A DNA stretch of 64,000 bases from JAEZHK01 sp040768845 (GTDB lineage: Bacteria > Bacillota > Clostridia > Christensenellales > Aristaeellaceae). Shown here one piece after another: positions 49,992-58,903 of this stretch (positions are counted from its first letter, which is position 1; every line of letters starts with the position of its first letter). The position numbers were made by a program, and so were the translations under genes. The stretch is from NCBI GenBank assembly GCA_040768845.1, contig JAXGME010000006.1, forward strand, positions 62,001-126,000, written 5' to 3'. A model generated the notes under the pieces. The model saw only the letters and a list, made by a program, of their open reading frames with translations. It did no database searches and was not told the origin of the DNA.

Positions 49992-51086
49992 ATGACCGAA
50001 CACAGGCGTTACCGCTACGAGCCGGTGCGCCGGATGACCGAGGAGGTCTTCCGCCGCTTCGGCTATACCGACGAGGAGAGCTGGATCATCGCGGACGTGC
50101 TGCTCACCAGCGACCTGATGGGCATCGAATCCCACGGCGTGCAGCGGCTGGTATTGTACCCCTACGGCATCAGCATCGGACGCATTAAACTAAAGGCGCC
50201 CCTCACCGTGGTCAAGGAAACCCCGCTGAGCGTGGTGATGGACGCGGGCGCCGGCATGGGCCAGATTGCCGCCTACCGTGCGATGACCGCCGCCATCGAA
50301 AAGGCCAAAAAAACCGGGTACGGCATGGCACTGGTGCGCAATTCCAACCACTACGGCATCGCGGGCTACTATTCGATGATGGCCGCGAAGCAGGGCCTTC
50401 TGGGCATGTCCATGACCAACACCCAGGCGCTGGTGGTGCCCACCTTCGGCCGGCAGCCCCTGCTGGGCACCAACCCCATCGCCGTCACCATGCCGGCCAG
50501 CCCCACCTTCTTCCACCTGGACATGTCCACCAGCGTAGTCACCGCCGGCAAGATGGAGGTCTACGCCAAGAACGGCGAGCCCCTTCCCCCCGGCTGGGCG
50601 GTGGACGAAAACGGCAACGTCAACACCAGCGCCCAGGGATTCGTGAAAAACCGGGGCACGGGCCGGGGCGGGCTTTTGCCGCTGGGCGGCGCGGGCGAGA
50701 AGATGAGCGGGCACAAGGGCTACGGGCTTTCCGTGCTGGTGGAGCTGATGACGGGCATCCTGTCCGGCGGCGTGACCAGCAACTTCGTGCGCGCGAAAAA
50801 CGACGTGGAGGATTGCTGCCACGTGTTCACCGCCGTGGACTACGGCATGCTGACCGACGACAAGGCCGCGCTGGAGAAGCGCTTCTCCGAATACCTGGAA
50901 ACGCTGCGCGCCTCGCAAAGGCAGGACGGCCAGATGCGCATCTACACCCACGGCGAAAAGGAAGCCGAACACATGGCGCGCGCCCTCCGGGAGGGCATCC
51001 CCATCGGCGAGGCCACCCTCGCGGAGATCCGGCGCGTGTGCCGGGAGCGCGGCATGAACGCCGACGAATACCTGATCGAGGCCTGA
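49992..51086 (+). CDS. Malate/L-lactate dehydrogenase-family (Ldh2) oxidoreductase
   Basis: A 364-residue NAD(P)-dependent enzyme of the Ldh_2 family, which includes 2,3-diketogulonate reductase, ureidoglycolate dehydrogenase and cyclic-imine reductases. Visible motifs: SDLMGIESHGVQRL near residue 40 with the catalytic His, RNSNHYGIAGYYSMMA near 117, and MSGHKGYGLSVLVELMTG near 238. AAAGGAGG precedes the ATG, 27 bases after the aldolase. It probably interconverts a 2-keto and a 2-hydroxy acid in the pathway. Confidence 0.9.
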   Translation: MTEHRRYRYEPVRRMTEEVFRRFGYTDEESWIIADVLLTSDLMGIESHGVQRLVLYPYGISIGRIKLKAPLTVVKETPLSVVMDAGAGMGQIAAYRAMTAAIEKAKKTGYGMALVRNSNHYGIAGYYSMMAAKQGLLGMSMTNTQALVVPTFGRQPLLGTNPIAVTMPASPTFFHLDMSTSVVTAGKMEVYAKNGEPLPPGWAVDENGNVNTSAQGFVKNRGTGRGGLLPLGGAGEKMSGHKGYGLSVLVELMTGILSGGVTSNFVRAKNDVEDCCHVFTAVDYGMLTDDKAALEKRFSEYLETLRASQRQDGQMRIYTHGEKEAEHMARALREGIPIGEATLAEIRRVCRERGMNADEYLIEA

Positions 51087-51122
51087 GCCCGACCCAGCCA
51101 TTTTATGATCCGGAGGGCATCC

Positions 51123-52421
51123 ATGAGCATCTTTGACACGCTCCTTCGGGATGTGGAAATCCCGGTCTTCGCCAGCGTGCGCTATGCGATCCGGCGGGGC
51201 AAAATCACGCGGACGGACGTGCCGGACGCCGTGGCGGATACCATCGCCCGCCGCCGCGCGGCGGACCGGGTGCGTCCGGGCGACGTGGTGGCCATCGCGG
51301 CGGGCAGCCGCGGCATTTCCAACCACGATGAAATTGTGCGCTCGGTGGCACGGGAATTGCTGGCCCGCGGCGCAAAACCCTTTATCTTCCCCGCCATGGG
51401 CAGCCATGGCGGCGCCACCGCCGAAGGCCAGCGGGACCTCCTGGCCGGCTACGGCATCACCGAGGAGGCGATGGGCGTGCCCGTCGTCTCCTCGATGGAA
51501 ACGGTGCAGGTGGGCGTCACGCCCCACGGCCTGCCGGTGCGCATCGACGCCCACGCCGCCGCGGCCGACTGGATCGTGCCGGTGGGGCGCGTCAAGCCCC
51601 ACACGGACTTTCGCGGGCGGCACGAGAGCGGCCTTATCAAAATGCTGGCCATCGGCTGCGGCAAACAGTACGGCGCCAACATCTGCCATATGCAGGGTTT
51701 TCCCCACATGGCCCGCAACATCTGGGAAATCGCGGAGGCGGTGCTGGCCACCGGCAAGGTGCTCTTTGGCCTCGCGATCCTCGAGGACGCCTCCCACGGC
51801 ACCTGGAGCCTGACGGCGGTACCCGGCGAGCACTTTGACGAGGAGGACGCGCTGCTCCTGGAGGAAGCCAAGGCCCTCGTCCCCCGCATCCCCTTTGAAA
51901 AGATCGACCTTTTGGTGCTCAGCGAGATCGGCAAGGACATTTCCGGCGCCAGTATGGACCCCAATGTCACCGGCCGCTCCGCGGTGATGGGGGCCTCGCG
52001 CCCCTTTGCCGAGCGCATCGTGGCGCTGGATCTGACCGACGCCTCCCACCACAACGCCACCGGCGTGGGCAACGCCGACATCACCACCCGCAGGCTCTTT
52101 GACAAGATGCGCTTTGAGGACACCTACCCCAACGGCATCACCAGCCACGAGGTGGCCAGCATGAAGATTCCGCCGGTGCTGCCCGACGACCGCAGCGCGC
52201 TGCGCATGGCCATCCACACCATCGTCGAGGGCGATCCCTCGCTGGGCATCCGCGCCGTGTGGCTGAAGAACACCCTGTGCATGGGCGGCTTTCTGATCTC
52301 GGAAAACCTGATCGGCCAGGCGGAGCGCATCCCCGGCCTCACCGTCGAAGCGCGGGGCATCCAGGTCGCCTTTGACGACCGGGGCGACGTGGCCCCGGGC
52401 CTTGAGCGGTACTTCCGCTAG
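51123..52421 (+). CDS. LarA-like (DUF2088) protein
   Basis: A 432-residue protein resembling the nickel-pincer lactate racemase family. The N-terminal domain includes RPGDVVAIAAGSRGISNHDEI and GSHGGAT near residue 100, then VGRVKPHTDFRGRHESGLIKMLAIGCGKQYGA near 160-190, which is conserved among LarA homologues. Larger families of 2-hydroxy-acid racemases and epimerases share this fold. No larB/larC/larE maturation genes are in the window. The ATG at 51123 follows CCGGAGGG. Confidence 0.78.
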   Translation: MSIFDTLLRDVEIPVFASVRYAIRRGKITRTDVPDAVADTIARRRAADRVRPGDVVAIAAGSRGISNHDEIVRSVARELLARGAKPFIFPAMGSHGGATAEGQRDLLAGYGITEEAMGVPVVSSMETVQVGVTPHGLPVRIDAHAAAADWIVPVGRVKPHTDFRGRHESGLIKMLAIGCGKQYGANICHMQGFPHMARNIWEIAEAVLATGKVLFGLAILEDASHGTWSLTAVPGEHFDEEDALLLEEAKALVPRIPFEKIDLLVLSEIGKDISGASMDPNVTGRSAVMGASRPFAERIVALDLTDASHHNATGVGNADITTRRLFDKMRFEDTYPNGITSHEVASMKIPPVLPDDRSALRMAIHTIVEGDPSLGIRAVWLKNTLCMGGFLISENLIGQAERIPGLTVEARGIQVAFDDRGDVAPGLERYFR

Positions 52422-52457
52422 CGGTCCGCGTTTTTTCAAAAGAACAGGAGGTTTACC

Positions 52458-53282
52458 ATGCGCTATGTTCGCGTGCGGGACGGCGGCCGCATCGTCCACG
52501 CAATCCTGTCCCGCGGGGGCGTGCTGAATGTCCTGCCGGGCGACCCGTTTCTCCATCCGGACGGCGCCCTCGCAGGCATGGCCCGGACCACCGGCGAACA
52601 GCTCGGCTTCGATCCCGCCGTCCTCGTGCCGCCGGTCAGCCCGGGCAAGATATTGTGCGCCGGGCTGAACTACGTGGACCACATCCGCGAATCAAACGCC
52701 CGGACGCCGGAATCCCCGGTGATCTTCATGAAGCCGCCCACGGCTCTCGTCGCCCACGGCGCGCCGATCGCCTGCCCGCTGATCTCCCGGCACGTGGAGT
52801 ATGAAGGGGAGCTGGCCGTCGTCATCGGCCTGCCCGCCCGGCACGTGCCCCGGAACCAGGCGCTCCGGCACGTGGCGGGCCTGTGCTGCGCCAACGACGT
52901 GTCCGCGCGGGACCATCAGCCGCCTGACGGGCAGTGGACCATCGGCAAGGGCTTTGACACCTTTCTGCCGCTGGGGCCCTGGATCGAAACCGGCCTGCAC
53001 CCCGGTGCCCTCGCCATCGAAACGCGGCTCAACGGCCGGGTGCGGCAGCGCTCCAACACCCGGAACCTGCTCTTTGGCGTGGAGTACCTGATCGAATACC
53101 TGAGCGCCGTCATGACCCTGCTGCCCGGCGACGTGATCCTCACCGGCACCCCCTCCGGGGTGGGCCGCATCGCGCCGGGCGACGCGGTGGAGGTGGAGAT
53201 CGAGGGCATCGGCACCCTTTCCAACCCCGTGAAGCTGGAGGCGTATCCGGATCCGGGCGGCAAAGGCGCCTTCGAGGGCTGA
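52458..53282 (+). CDS. Fumarylacetoacetate-hydrolase-family protein
   Basis: A 274-residue FAH-family enzyme. The metal site is recognisable in HVEYEGELAVVIG (Glu-x-Glu, near residues 115-120) and NDVSARD with the Asp near 155; GTPSGVG near 225 is the C-terminal hallmark. The family hydrolyses or decarboxylates 2,4-diketo acids and related compounds, and some members are dehydratases of sugar acids. Last gene of the aldolase 2 operon. AGGAGG precedes the ATG. Confidence 0.9.
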   Translation: MRYVRVRDGGRIVHAILSRGGVLNVLPGDPFLHPDGALAGMARTTGEQLGFDPAVLVPPVSPGKILCAGLNYVDHIRESNARTPESPVIFMKPPTALVAHGAPIACPLISRHVEYEGELAVVIGLPARHVPRNQALRHVAGLCCANDVSARDHQPPDGQWTIGKGFDTFLPLGPWIETGLHPGALAIETRLNGRVRQRSNTRNLLFGVEYLIEYLSAVMTLLPGDVILTGTPSGVGRIAPGDAVEVEIEGIGTLSNPVKLEAYPDPGGKGAFEG

Positions 53283-53302
53283 TCCGGTTTTTTCCGGGCG
53301 CA

Positions 53303-53331
53303 TTGACTTTGCCCCGCGCATGTGCGATAAT
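53303..53331 (+). promoter_or_regulatory. Promoter of the cobalamin biosynthesis operon
   Basis: TTGACT, 17 bases, GATAAT, ending about 20 bases before the riboswitch. Confidence 0.8.
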
Positions 53332-53349
53332 GCGAGGGACAACCGAATA

Positions 53350-53530
53350 GACGGAGCATGGCTTTCGCCGGGGCTGCCCCGGCGGGCGAAGAGGGAAACC
53401 GGTCCGAATCCGGTACAACGGCCATTACTGTGTTTGACAAGCGCGGGGACGGATGCCATTGGGCGATGCGCCCGAGAAGGCGTCCCCCGGGGCGGCGCGC
53501 CGCCGGTCATCAGTCAGGAGACCTGCCTGC
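53350..53530 (+). promoter_or_regulatory. Cobalamin riboswitch of the cbi operon
   Basis: A complete cobalamin aptamer: GAGGGAAACCGGTCCGAATCCGG, a GCCATTACTGT core, and the B12 box CAGTCAGGAGACCTGCC at 53510-53526. Internal GC-rich stems lie between the core and the box. It is followed by a terminator at 53630, so cobalamin binding should stop transcription of the cbi genes. Confidence 0.93.
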
Positions 53531-53629
53531 TCTCAAGTCGGATAGTTCTCGGGCAACGGAGAACGCCATGCCGAAGTCGCATCAGCGGCTACGCTCTTTG
53601 GCGTAGAGTGGAAGAATGTGAATCGATGG

Positions 53630-53661
53630 GCCTCCTTGCGCGCGCAGGGAGGCGTTTTTTT
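53630..53661 (+). terminator. Riboswitch-controlled terminator of the cbi operon
   Basis: GCCTCC (53630-53635) pairs with GGAGGC (53648-53653) around a GC-rich loop, followed by G and seven T residues. It lies just before the Shine-Dalgarno of cbiET. Confidence 0.85.
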
Positions 53662-53674
53662 GTCGGAGGGCCAT

Positions 53675-54883
53675 ATGGAAAGGATCGCGGTGGTGGGCGC
53701 GGGGCCGGGCGCGCCGGAGGGGCTGACCGGCGAGGCGGTCCGTGCGATCGCCCGGGCGGACGTCGTCTATGCGGCGGACCGGCACGCCGCGCTGGCGGGG
53801 GAAAAGCGGGCGCCGCTCACGCCCCTTTCCGCGGCGCTTGCGGACATGCGCGCCCGGCGGGGCGCGGGGGCCAGGGTGGCCGTGCTGGTGTCGGGCGATC
53901 CGGCGCTGTTCAGCCTCCTGCCCGCCCTGGAGGCGGCCTTCGGCCGGGAGGCCCTCGAGGTGGTGCCGGGCGTGGGGGCCCTCGGGGCCTTCTGCGCCGC
54001 GCTGAAGGAGAGCTTTCAGGGCGCGGCGGTTTTGAGCGCCCACGGGCGGGACCTCTCCCCCAGCCGCCTGGCCCACGCCGTGCGCACCCATGAGCGCACC
54101 TTCCTGTTCTGCGACGCGCTGCGCGGCCCCGCCTGGCTGAGCGCCGTGCTCCGGGAGAGCGGCATCGCGGACGTGACGGTGGCGGTGGGCGAACGCCTCG
54201 GCTACCCGGAAGCGCGGCTCGTTTCGGGGACGCCGGAGCAGATCGAGGGGGGATCCTTCGATCCGCTGTGCGTGGCGCGGGTGCGAAACCCCCGCCCCGC
54301 CCCCGGCCTGCCGCCGGTGGGCATCCCGGATGACGAATTCATCCGCGGCAAAACGCCCATGACCAAGCGGGAGATCCGCCGGCTCGCCGTGGCCGCCCTG
54401 GCGCTCCGGCCGGATTCGGTGGTGTGGGACGTGGGCGCGGGCACCGGCAGCGTGTCGGTGGAGTGCGCCCGCCAGTGCCCGGAGGGCGCGGTCTACGCCG
54501 TCGAGCGGGAAGCGGCGGCCCTCGGGCTCATCCGCGAAAACGCGGCCAGGTTCTTCGCCACCAACCTGACGCCCGTCTCCGGGGAGGCGCCAGAGGCGCT
54601 CTCGGGCCTTCCCGCCCCCACCCACGTGTTCCTGGGCGGCAGCGGCGGGGCGATGGAGGACATCATCGCCCATCTGGAGGGCCTGGGCCCGCCGCTGAGG
54701 CTGGTGGCCGCCGCGGTGACGCTGGAGAGCGCGGAGCGCCTGACGCGGCGCCTCTCCGGCTGGAAGAACCCGGAGGCGGCGCAGGTGGCGGTCAGCAACC
54801 TCACGCGCGCGGGGGCGTACCACCTGTTCCGCGCCCAGAACCCCGTGATCCTCTTTTCCGCCGACTGGGAGGGAACGCCATGA
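53675..54883 (+). CDS. cbiET: Fused cobalt-precorrin-7 C5-methyltransferase and C15-methyltransferase/decarboxylase
   Basis: A 402-residue fusion. CbiE (about residues 1-200) has the tetrapyrrole-methylase start VVGAGPG and VVPGVGALGAF. CbiT (about 205-402) has a class I methyltransferase SAM site, VWDVGAGTGSVSVECAR. It methylates C5 and C15 and removes the acetate carboxyl in the anaerobic corrin pathway. The ATG after GGAGGG at 53675 is preferred over an upstream ATG that lies within the terminator. First gene of the operon; overlaps cbiF by four bases. Confidence 0.95.
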   Translation: MERIAVVGAGPGAPEGLTGEAVRAIARADVVYAADRHAALAGEKRAPLTPLSAALADMRARRGAGARVAVLVSGDPALFSLLPALEAAFGREALEVVPGVGALGAFCAALKESFQGAAVLSAHGRDLSPSRLAHAVRTHERTFLFCDALRGPAWLSAVLRESGIADVTVAVGERLGYPEARLVSGTPEQIEGGSFDPLCVARVRNPRPAPGLPPVGIPDDEFIRGKTPMTKREIRRLAVAALALRPDSVVWDVGAGTGSVSVECARQCPEGAVYAVEREAAALGLIRENAARFFATNLTPVSGEAPEALSGLPAPTHVFLGGSGGAMEDIIAHLEGLGPPLRLVAAAVTLESAERLTRRLSGWKNPEAAQVAVSNLTRAGAYHLFRAQNPVILFSADWEGTP

Positions 54884-55629
54884 TCTACTTTGTCGGGGCC
54901 GGGCCGGGGGCGGAGGATCTGATCACCGTCCGGGGCCAGGCGCTCCTTCAGCGGGCCGACCTGGTGGTCTACGCCGGCTCGCTGGTGAACCCCGCGCTGC
55001 TCAAAAGCTGCCCCGAAGGCTGCGAGATTCTGAACAGCGCCTCCATGACCCTTCCGGAGGTGATCCGCGCGATGGCCCGGCGAGACGGGGCCGATCGGGC
55101 GGTGGTGCGGCTGCACACGGGCGATCCGTCCCTCTACGGCGCGATCCGGGAGCAGATGGACGCGCTGGACGAACTGGGCCTTGCCTACCAGGTGGTGCCG
55201 GGCGTCAGCTCCTTTGCCGCGGCGGCGGCGGCCATTCCGGCGGAGTACACGCTGCCGGAGGTATCCCAGACGGTGATCCTCACCCGCATGGCAGGGCGGA
55301 CGCCGGTACCGGAGCGGGAGAGCCTCCGCGCGCTGGCCGTCCACCGGGCTACGATGGTGCTCTTCCTCAGCGCCGGCATGCTGCCGGATCTCGCGTCCGA
55401 GCTGATCCGGGGCGGCTATCCGCCCGAAACCCCCGCCGCCCTCGTGTACCGGGCCAGCTGGCCGGACCAGGCGGTGTTGCGCGGCACGCTGGCGAACCTG
55501 CCGGAAATCGGCCGGGGGATTACAAAGACCGCGCTGGTGCTGGTGGGGGATTTCCTGGGGAGCGAATACGCCCTTTCAAAGCTCTACGACCCGTCCTTTG
55601 CCCACGGCTGTCGAAAGGCGCGCCCGTGA
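54880..55629 (+). CDS. cbiF: Cobalt-precorrin-4 C11-methyltransferase
   Basis: A 249-residue tetrapyrrole methylase starting MIYFVGAGPGAEDLITVRG. Family blocks include LVVYAGSLVNP near 30, RLHTGDPSLYGA near 80 and QVVPGVSSFAAAAA near 105. It transfers the C11 methyl group from SAM. ATGA overlaps with the genes on both sides. Confidence 0.95.
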   Translation: MIYFVGAGPGAEDLITVRGQALLQRADLVVYAGSLVNPALLKSCPEGCEILNSASMTLPEVIRAMARRDGADRAVVRLHTGDPSLYGAIREQMDALDELGLAYQVVPGVSSFAAAAAAIPAEYTLPEVSQTVILTRMAGRTPVPERESLRALAVHRATMVLFLSAGMLPDLASELIRGGYPPETPAALVYRASWPDQAVLRGTLANLPEIGRGITKTALVLVGDFLGSEYALSKLYDPSFAHGCRKARP

Positions 55630-56513
55630 GGCTGCGGGCGGCGGCCTTCACCGACCGGGGCGCGGCCTGGAGCGGGGCGCTGGGCGTGCCTGTGGAGCGG
55701 CCGGCGCGGGTGATGGACTGGGCGGCGGCGGCTTTTCACGAAAGCGACGCGCTGCTCTTCATCGGTGCGGCGGGCATCGCGGTGCGCGCCGTGGCCCCCC
55801 ATGTCAAGTCCAAAATCACCGACCCTGCCGTGCTCGTGATGGACGATCTGGGCCGCCACGTGATCCCCCTCCTCTCCGGCCACATCGGCGGCGCCAACGC
55901 CCTGGCCCGCGCCATCGCGGAGAAGACCGGCGCGGAAGCGGTGATCACCACCGCGACGGACGCCCGCGGCCTTCCCGCCATCGACAGCTGGGCGGTGGCA
56001 AACGACTGCGCCATCGAGAACCCGGAGGCGATCCGGGCGGTGTCCGCCGCGGCCCTCGCCGGGCGGGAAGTGGGCGTGATGATCACCGAGCGCCTGCTCA
56101 AGCCGCCCTTTCCGGTGACCCTCACCCTCCGCCCCCGGACGCTGATCCTGGGCGCGGGCTGCCGAAGGGGTGTGGACAGCGCCCTTTTTGAAGCGCGGGC
56201 GCTGGAGTTTCTGCGGACCGCGGGGGTTTCGCTTCTCTCGGTGCGCGCGCTGGCCACCATTGACCGCAAGGCGGCGGAGCCGGCGTTTCTGGAATTTTGT
56301 GAAAAATACCGCCTGCCGCTTCTGACCTATCCGGCGGAGGCGCTTTGGGGCGCGCCGGGCCGCTTCGCCCGGTCCGAATTCGTGGCGGAGACCGTGGGCG
56401 TGGACAACGTGTGCGAGCGCGCGGCAATCCTCGCCGCCCGCGGGCGGCTCCTGGTGGGCAAGACGAAATACGAGGGCATTGCGCTGGCGCTGGCCGGCGA
56501 GGAGGACACATGA
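55626..56513 (+). CDS. cbiG: Cobalt-precorrin-5A hydrolase
   Basis: A 295-residue CbiG, shorter than many (about 350). The N-terminal domain has LLFIGAAGIAVRAVAPHVKSK and VIPLLSGHIGGANALARAIA; the C-terminal domain has LGAGCRRG and the end motif AARGRLLVGKTKYEGIALAL. It opens the delta-lactone ring and releases acetaldehyde (C20). GTG start, overlapping cbiF by GTGA. Confidence 0.92.
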   Translation: MRLRAAAFTDRGAAWSGALGVPVERPARVMDWAAAAFHESDALLFIGAAGIAVRAVAPHVKSKITDPAVLVMDDLGRHVIPLLSGHIGGANALARAIAEKTGAEAVITTATDARGLPAIDSWAVANDCAIENPEAIRAVSAAALAGREVGVMITERLLKPPFPVTLTLRPRTLILGAGCRRGVDSALFEARALEFLRTAGVSLLSVRALATIDRKAAEPAFLEFCEKYRLPLLTYPAEALWGAPGRFARSEFVAETVGVDNVCERAAILAARGRLLVGKTKYEGIALALAGEEDT

Positions 56514-57226
56514 TTTACGTGGTGGGGCTGGGCCCCGGCGGATGCGCGCACCGCACCGCCGCCGCGACGGAGGCGATTGCCCGGGCCGACGCGCTGGTGG
56601 GCTATTCGGCCTACGTCGACCTGATCCGGGCGGAGTTTCCAAATACGCCGGTCTTTGAAAACGGCATGACGGGCGAGGTCGAGCGCTGCCGCGAGGCGGT
56701 CCGCCTCGCCCGGGCGGGCAAGACCGTCGCGCTGGTGTGCTCGGGGGACGCATCGGTCTACGGCATGGCCAGCCTGGTTCTGGAACTGGCCGGCGCGGAG
56801 GACAAAGTGGAAATCGTGCCGGGGGTCACGGCGGCGCTGGCGGCCTCGGCGGCGCTGGGCGCGCCGCTCGCGGGCGATCTGGCCGTCGTCAGCCTGTCGG
56901 ACCTTCTGACTCCCTGGGACGTCATCGAGCGGCGGCTCACCGCGGCGGCGGCGGGGGACTTTCCGCTGGCCATCTACAACCCCGCCAGCCGCGCCCGGAC
57001 GGACCACCTTGCGCGGGCGGCGCACATCCTGCTTCGCCACCGCTCCGGGGACACCCCCTGCGGCTGGGTGCGAAACATCGCGCGGGCCGGCGAGACGCGG
57101 AAGATTTTGACCCTGGCGGCGCTTCCGGACGAGCGGGTGGACATGTTCACCACCGTGATCGTCGGCAGCAGCCAGACCGTCCTCCGGGACGGACGGCTCG
57201 TCACCCCCCGGGGGTACCATCTGTGA
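56510..57226 (+). CDS. cbiH: Cobalt-factor III C17-methyltransferase
   Basis: A 238-residue tetrapyrrole methylase: MIYVVGLGPGG, then ADALVGYSAYVDLIR, VCSGDASVYGMA and EIVPGVTAALAASAALGAPL, which are the CbiH/CobJ pattern. The late motif YNPASRARTDHL is also typical. It catalyses ring contraction with methylation at C17. Overlaps cbiG and cbiD by four bases each. Confidence 0.95.
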   Translation: MIYVVGLGPGGCAHRTAAATEAIARADALVGYSAYVDLIRAEFPNTPVFENGMTGEVERCREAVRLARAGKTVALVCSGDASVYGMASLVLELAGAEDKVEIVPGVTAALAASAALGAPLAGDLAVVSLSDLLTPWDVIERRLTAAAAGDFPLAIYNPASRARTDHLARAAHILLRHRSGDTPCGWVRNIARAGETRKILTLAALPDERVDMFTTVIVGSSQTVLRDGRLVTPRGYHL

Positions 57227-58314
57227 GAGAGGGTTTCACCACCGGCGCCTGCGCGGCCGCCGCGGCGCTGGCCAGCTGTGTGTGGCGGCAGGAAGGCGAA
57301 TGCCCGCCCCGGGTGGAGATCCTGCTGCCGGACGGGCGCGCCTTCCGGCCGGAGGTTTGGCCCCGCGGCGACTTCTGGTGCGGCGTCATCAAGGACGCGG
57401 GGGATGACCCGGACATCACCGACGGCTGCGAGGTGCGCGCGCGGGTGGAGCCCGGCCCCGCCGACGGGCCGATCCGCTTTCTGGCCGGCGAGGGCGTGGG
57501 CACCATTTCCGGGCCGGGGCTGAAGCTGCCGCCCGGCGAGGCGGCGATCAACCCGGGGCCCCGGGCGATGATCGAGCGCGCGGTGCGCGGCGCCATCGGC
57601 GCGCGGGCCGCGCGGGTCACCGTATCGATCCCCGGAGGCGGATTGCTGGCGGAAAAGACCTTCAACCCCCGGCTCGGCATAACGGGCGGTCTTTCCGTTC
57701 TGGGCACCACGGGGGTGGTGCGCCCCATGAGCGAGGAAGCGCTGAAGGAAACGGTGGCGCTGGAGCTGTCCGTCCGCCGGGGCCGGGGCATTTCGGCGCT
57801 GGCGCTCGCCTTCGGCAGCCAGGGGGAGGCGGCGCTCGGCCGCTTTTTCCCGGGGGTGCCCACCGCGCAGATGAGCAATTTTGTGGGCTTCGCGCTGGAC
57901 GAGGCCGCGCGCCTCGGGTTTTCCCGGCTGCTGGTGGCCGGGCATCCCGGCAAGCTGGTGAAGGTGGCGGCAGGGGTGATGCAGACCCACAACCGCTGCG
58001 CCGACGCCCGGCGGGAGGCGGTGATCTGCGCGCTGGCGCGGATGGGCGCGCCCCGCGGTCTGGTCGAAAAGGTATATGCCGGCCCCACCACCGACGCGAT
58101 GGATCTTGCGATCCGCTCGGCGGGGTACGCCGCGGTGTGGGACCTGCTGGCCGACGCGGCGGCGGACTACTGCGAGGCGCGGGTTTTCGGCGCGGTGGAG
58201 ATCGACACGGTATTTCTGAGCGAGGCCGGAACGGCGGGCGCGAGCCGCCGGCTCCGCGGCGACAAGCGACGGTGGCAAAAAGGAGGCGCAGCCCATGGAG
58301 CCGATGGAGATTGA
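57223..58314 (+). CDS. cbiD: Cobalt-precorrin-5B C1-methyltransferase
   Basis: A 363-residue CbiD, normal length. REGFTTGACAAAAALA at the N-terminus, KDAGDDPDITDG near 50, and GDGVG-like GEGVGTISGPGLKLPPGEAAINPGPRAMI near 90-115 are diagnostic. GTG start within the end of cbiH. It overlaps cbiC by 20 bases, the longest overlap in the operon. Confidence 0.95.
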   Translation: MREGFTTGACAAAAALASCVWRQEGECPPRVEILLPDGRAFRPEVWPRGDFWCGVIKDAGDDPDITDGCEVRARVEPGPADGPIRFLAGEGVGTISGPGLKLPPGEAAINPGPRAMIERAVRGAIGARAARVTVSIPGGGLLAEKTFNPRLGITGGLSVLGTTGVVRPMSEEALKETVALELSVRRGRGISALALAFGSQGEAALGRFFPGVPTAQMSNFVGFALDEAARLGFSRLLVAGHPGKLVKVAAGVMQTHNRCADARREAVICALARMGAPRGLVEKVYAGPTTDAMDLAIRSAGYAAVWDLLADAAADYCEARVFGAVEIDTVFLSEAGTAGASRRLRGDKRRWQKGGAAHGADGD

Positions 58315-58903
58315 GCGGCGGAGCATGGAGATCATCGAGGCGGAACTTCCCTTTCCGCTGCCGGAGGAGACCGCTCCCATCGTCAAGCGGGTGATCCACG
58401 CCACGGCGGACTTCTCCTTTGCCGAAAGCCTTCGGTTCACCCCGGGGGTGGTTTTGCAGATGCGGGACATGCTCCGGCGGGGCGCACTGGTGGTGACCGA
58501 CACCAACATGGCGCTGGCGGGGATCAACAAGGCCGCCGCGGCGCGCCTTGGCATAAAGGCCGTGTGCTTTATGGCGGAGGCGGACGTGGCGGCGGAGGCC
58601 GCCGCGCGCCGCGTCACCCGGGCGACGGTTTCGATGGAGCGGGCGCTGGCGCTGACGGGGCCCCGGCTCTTCGTATGCGGCAACGCGCCCACGTTTCTCG
58701 CGCCGCTGGTGGCCACCGGCCCGCGGCCGGACGTGGCCGCCGTCGGCGTGCCGGTGGGGTTTGTAAACGTGGTGGAGGCCAAGGAGGCGCTGATGAAAAG
58801 CGGCATTCCCGCCATCGTCGCGGCGGGGCGGCGGGGCGGAAGCCCGGTGGCCGCGGCCATCGTCAACGCGCTGATGTACGGCATAAAGGGGGCACGCCCT
58901 TGA
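58295..58903 (+). CDS. cbiC: Cobalt-precorrin-8 methylmutase
   Basis: A 202-residue CbiC/CobH. The catalytic His is in VKRVIHATADFSFAESLRF near residue 35; VTDTNMALAGINK near 68 and VGVPVGFVNVVEAKE near 155 match the family. It moves the C11 methyl to C12 to give cobyrinate. AAAGGAGG precedes the ATG inside the end of cbiD. Confidence 0.95.
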   Translation: MEPMEIERRSMEIIEAELPFPLPEETAPIVKRVIHATADFSFAESLRFTPGVVLQMRDMLRRGALVVTDTNMALAGINKAAAARLGIKAVCFMAEADVAAEAAARRVTRATVSMERALALTGPRLFVCGNAPTFLAPLVATGPRPDVAAVGVPVGFVNVVEAKEALMKSGIPAIVAAGRRGGSPVAAAIVNALMYGIKGARP

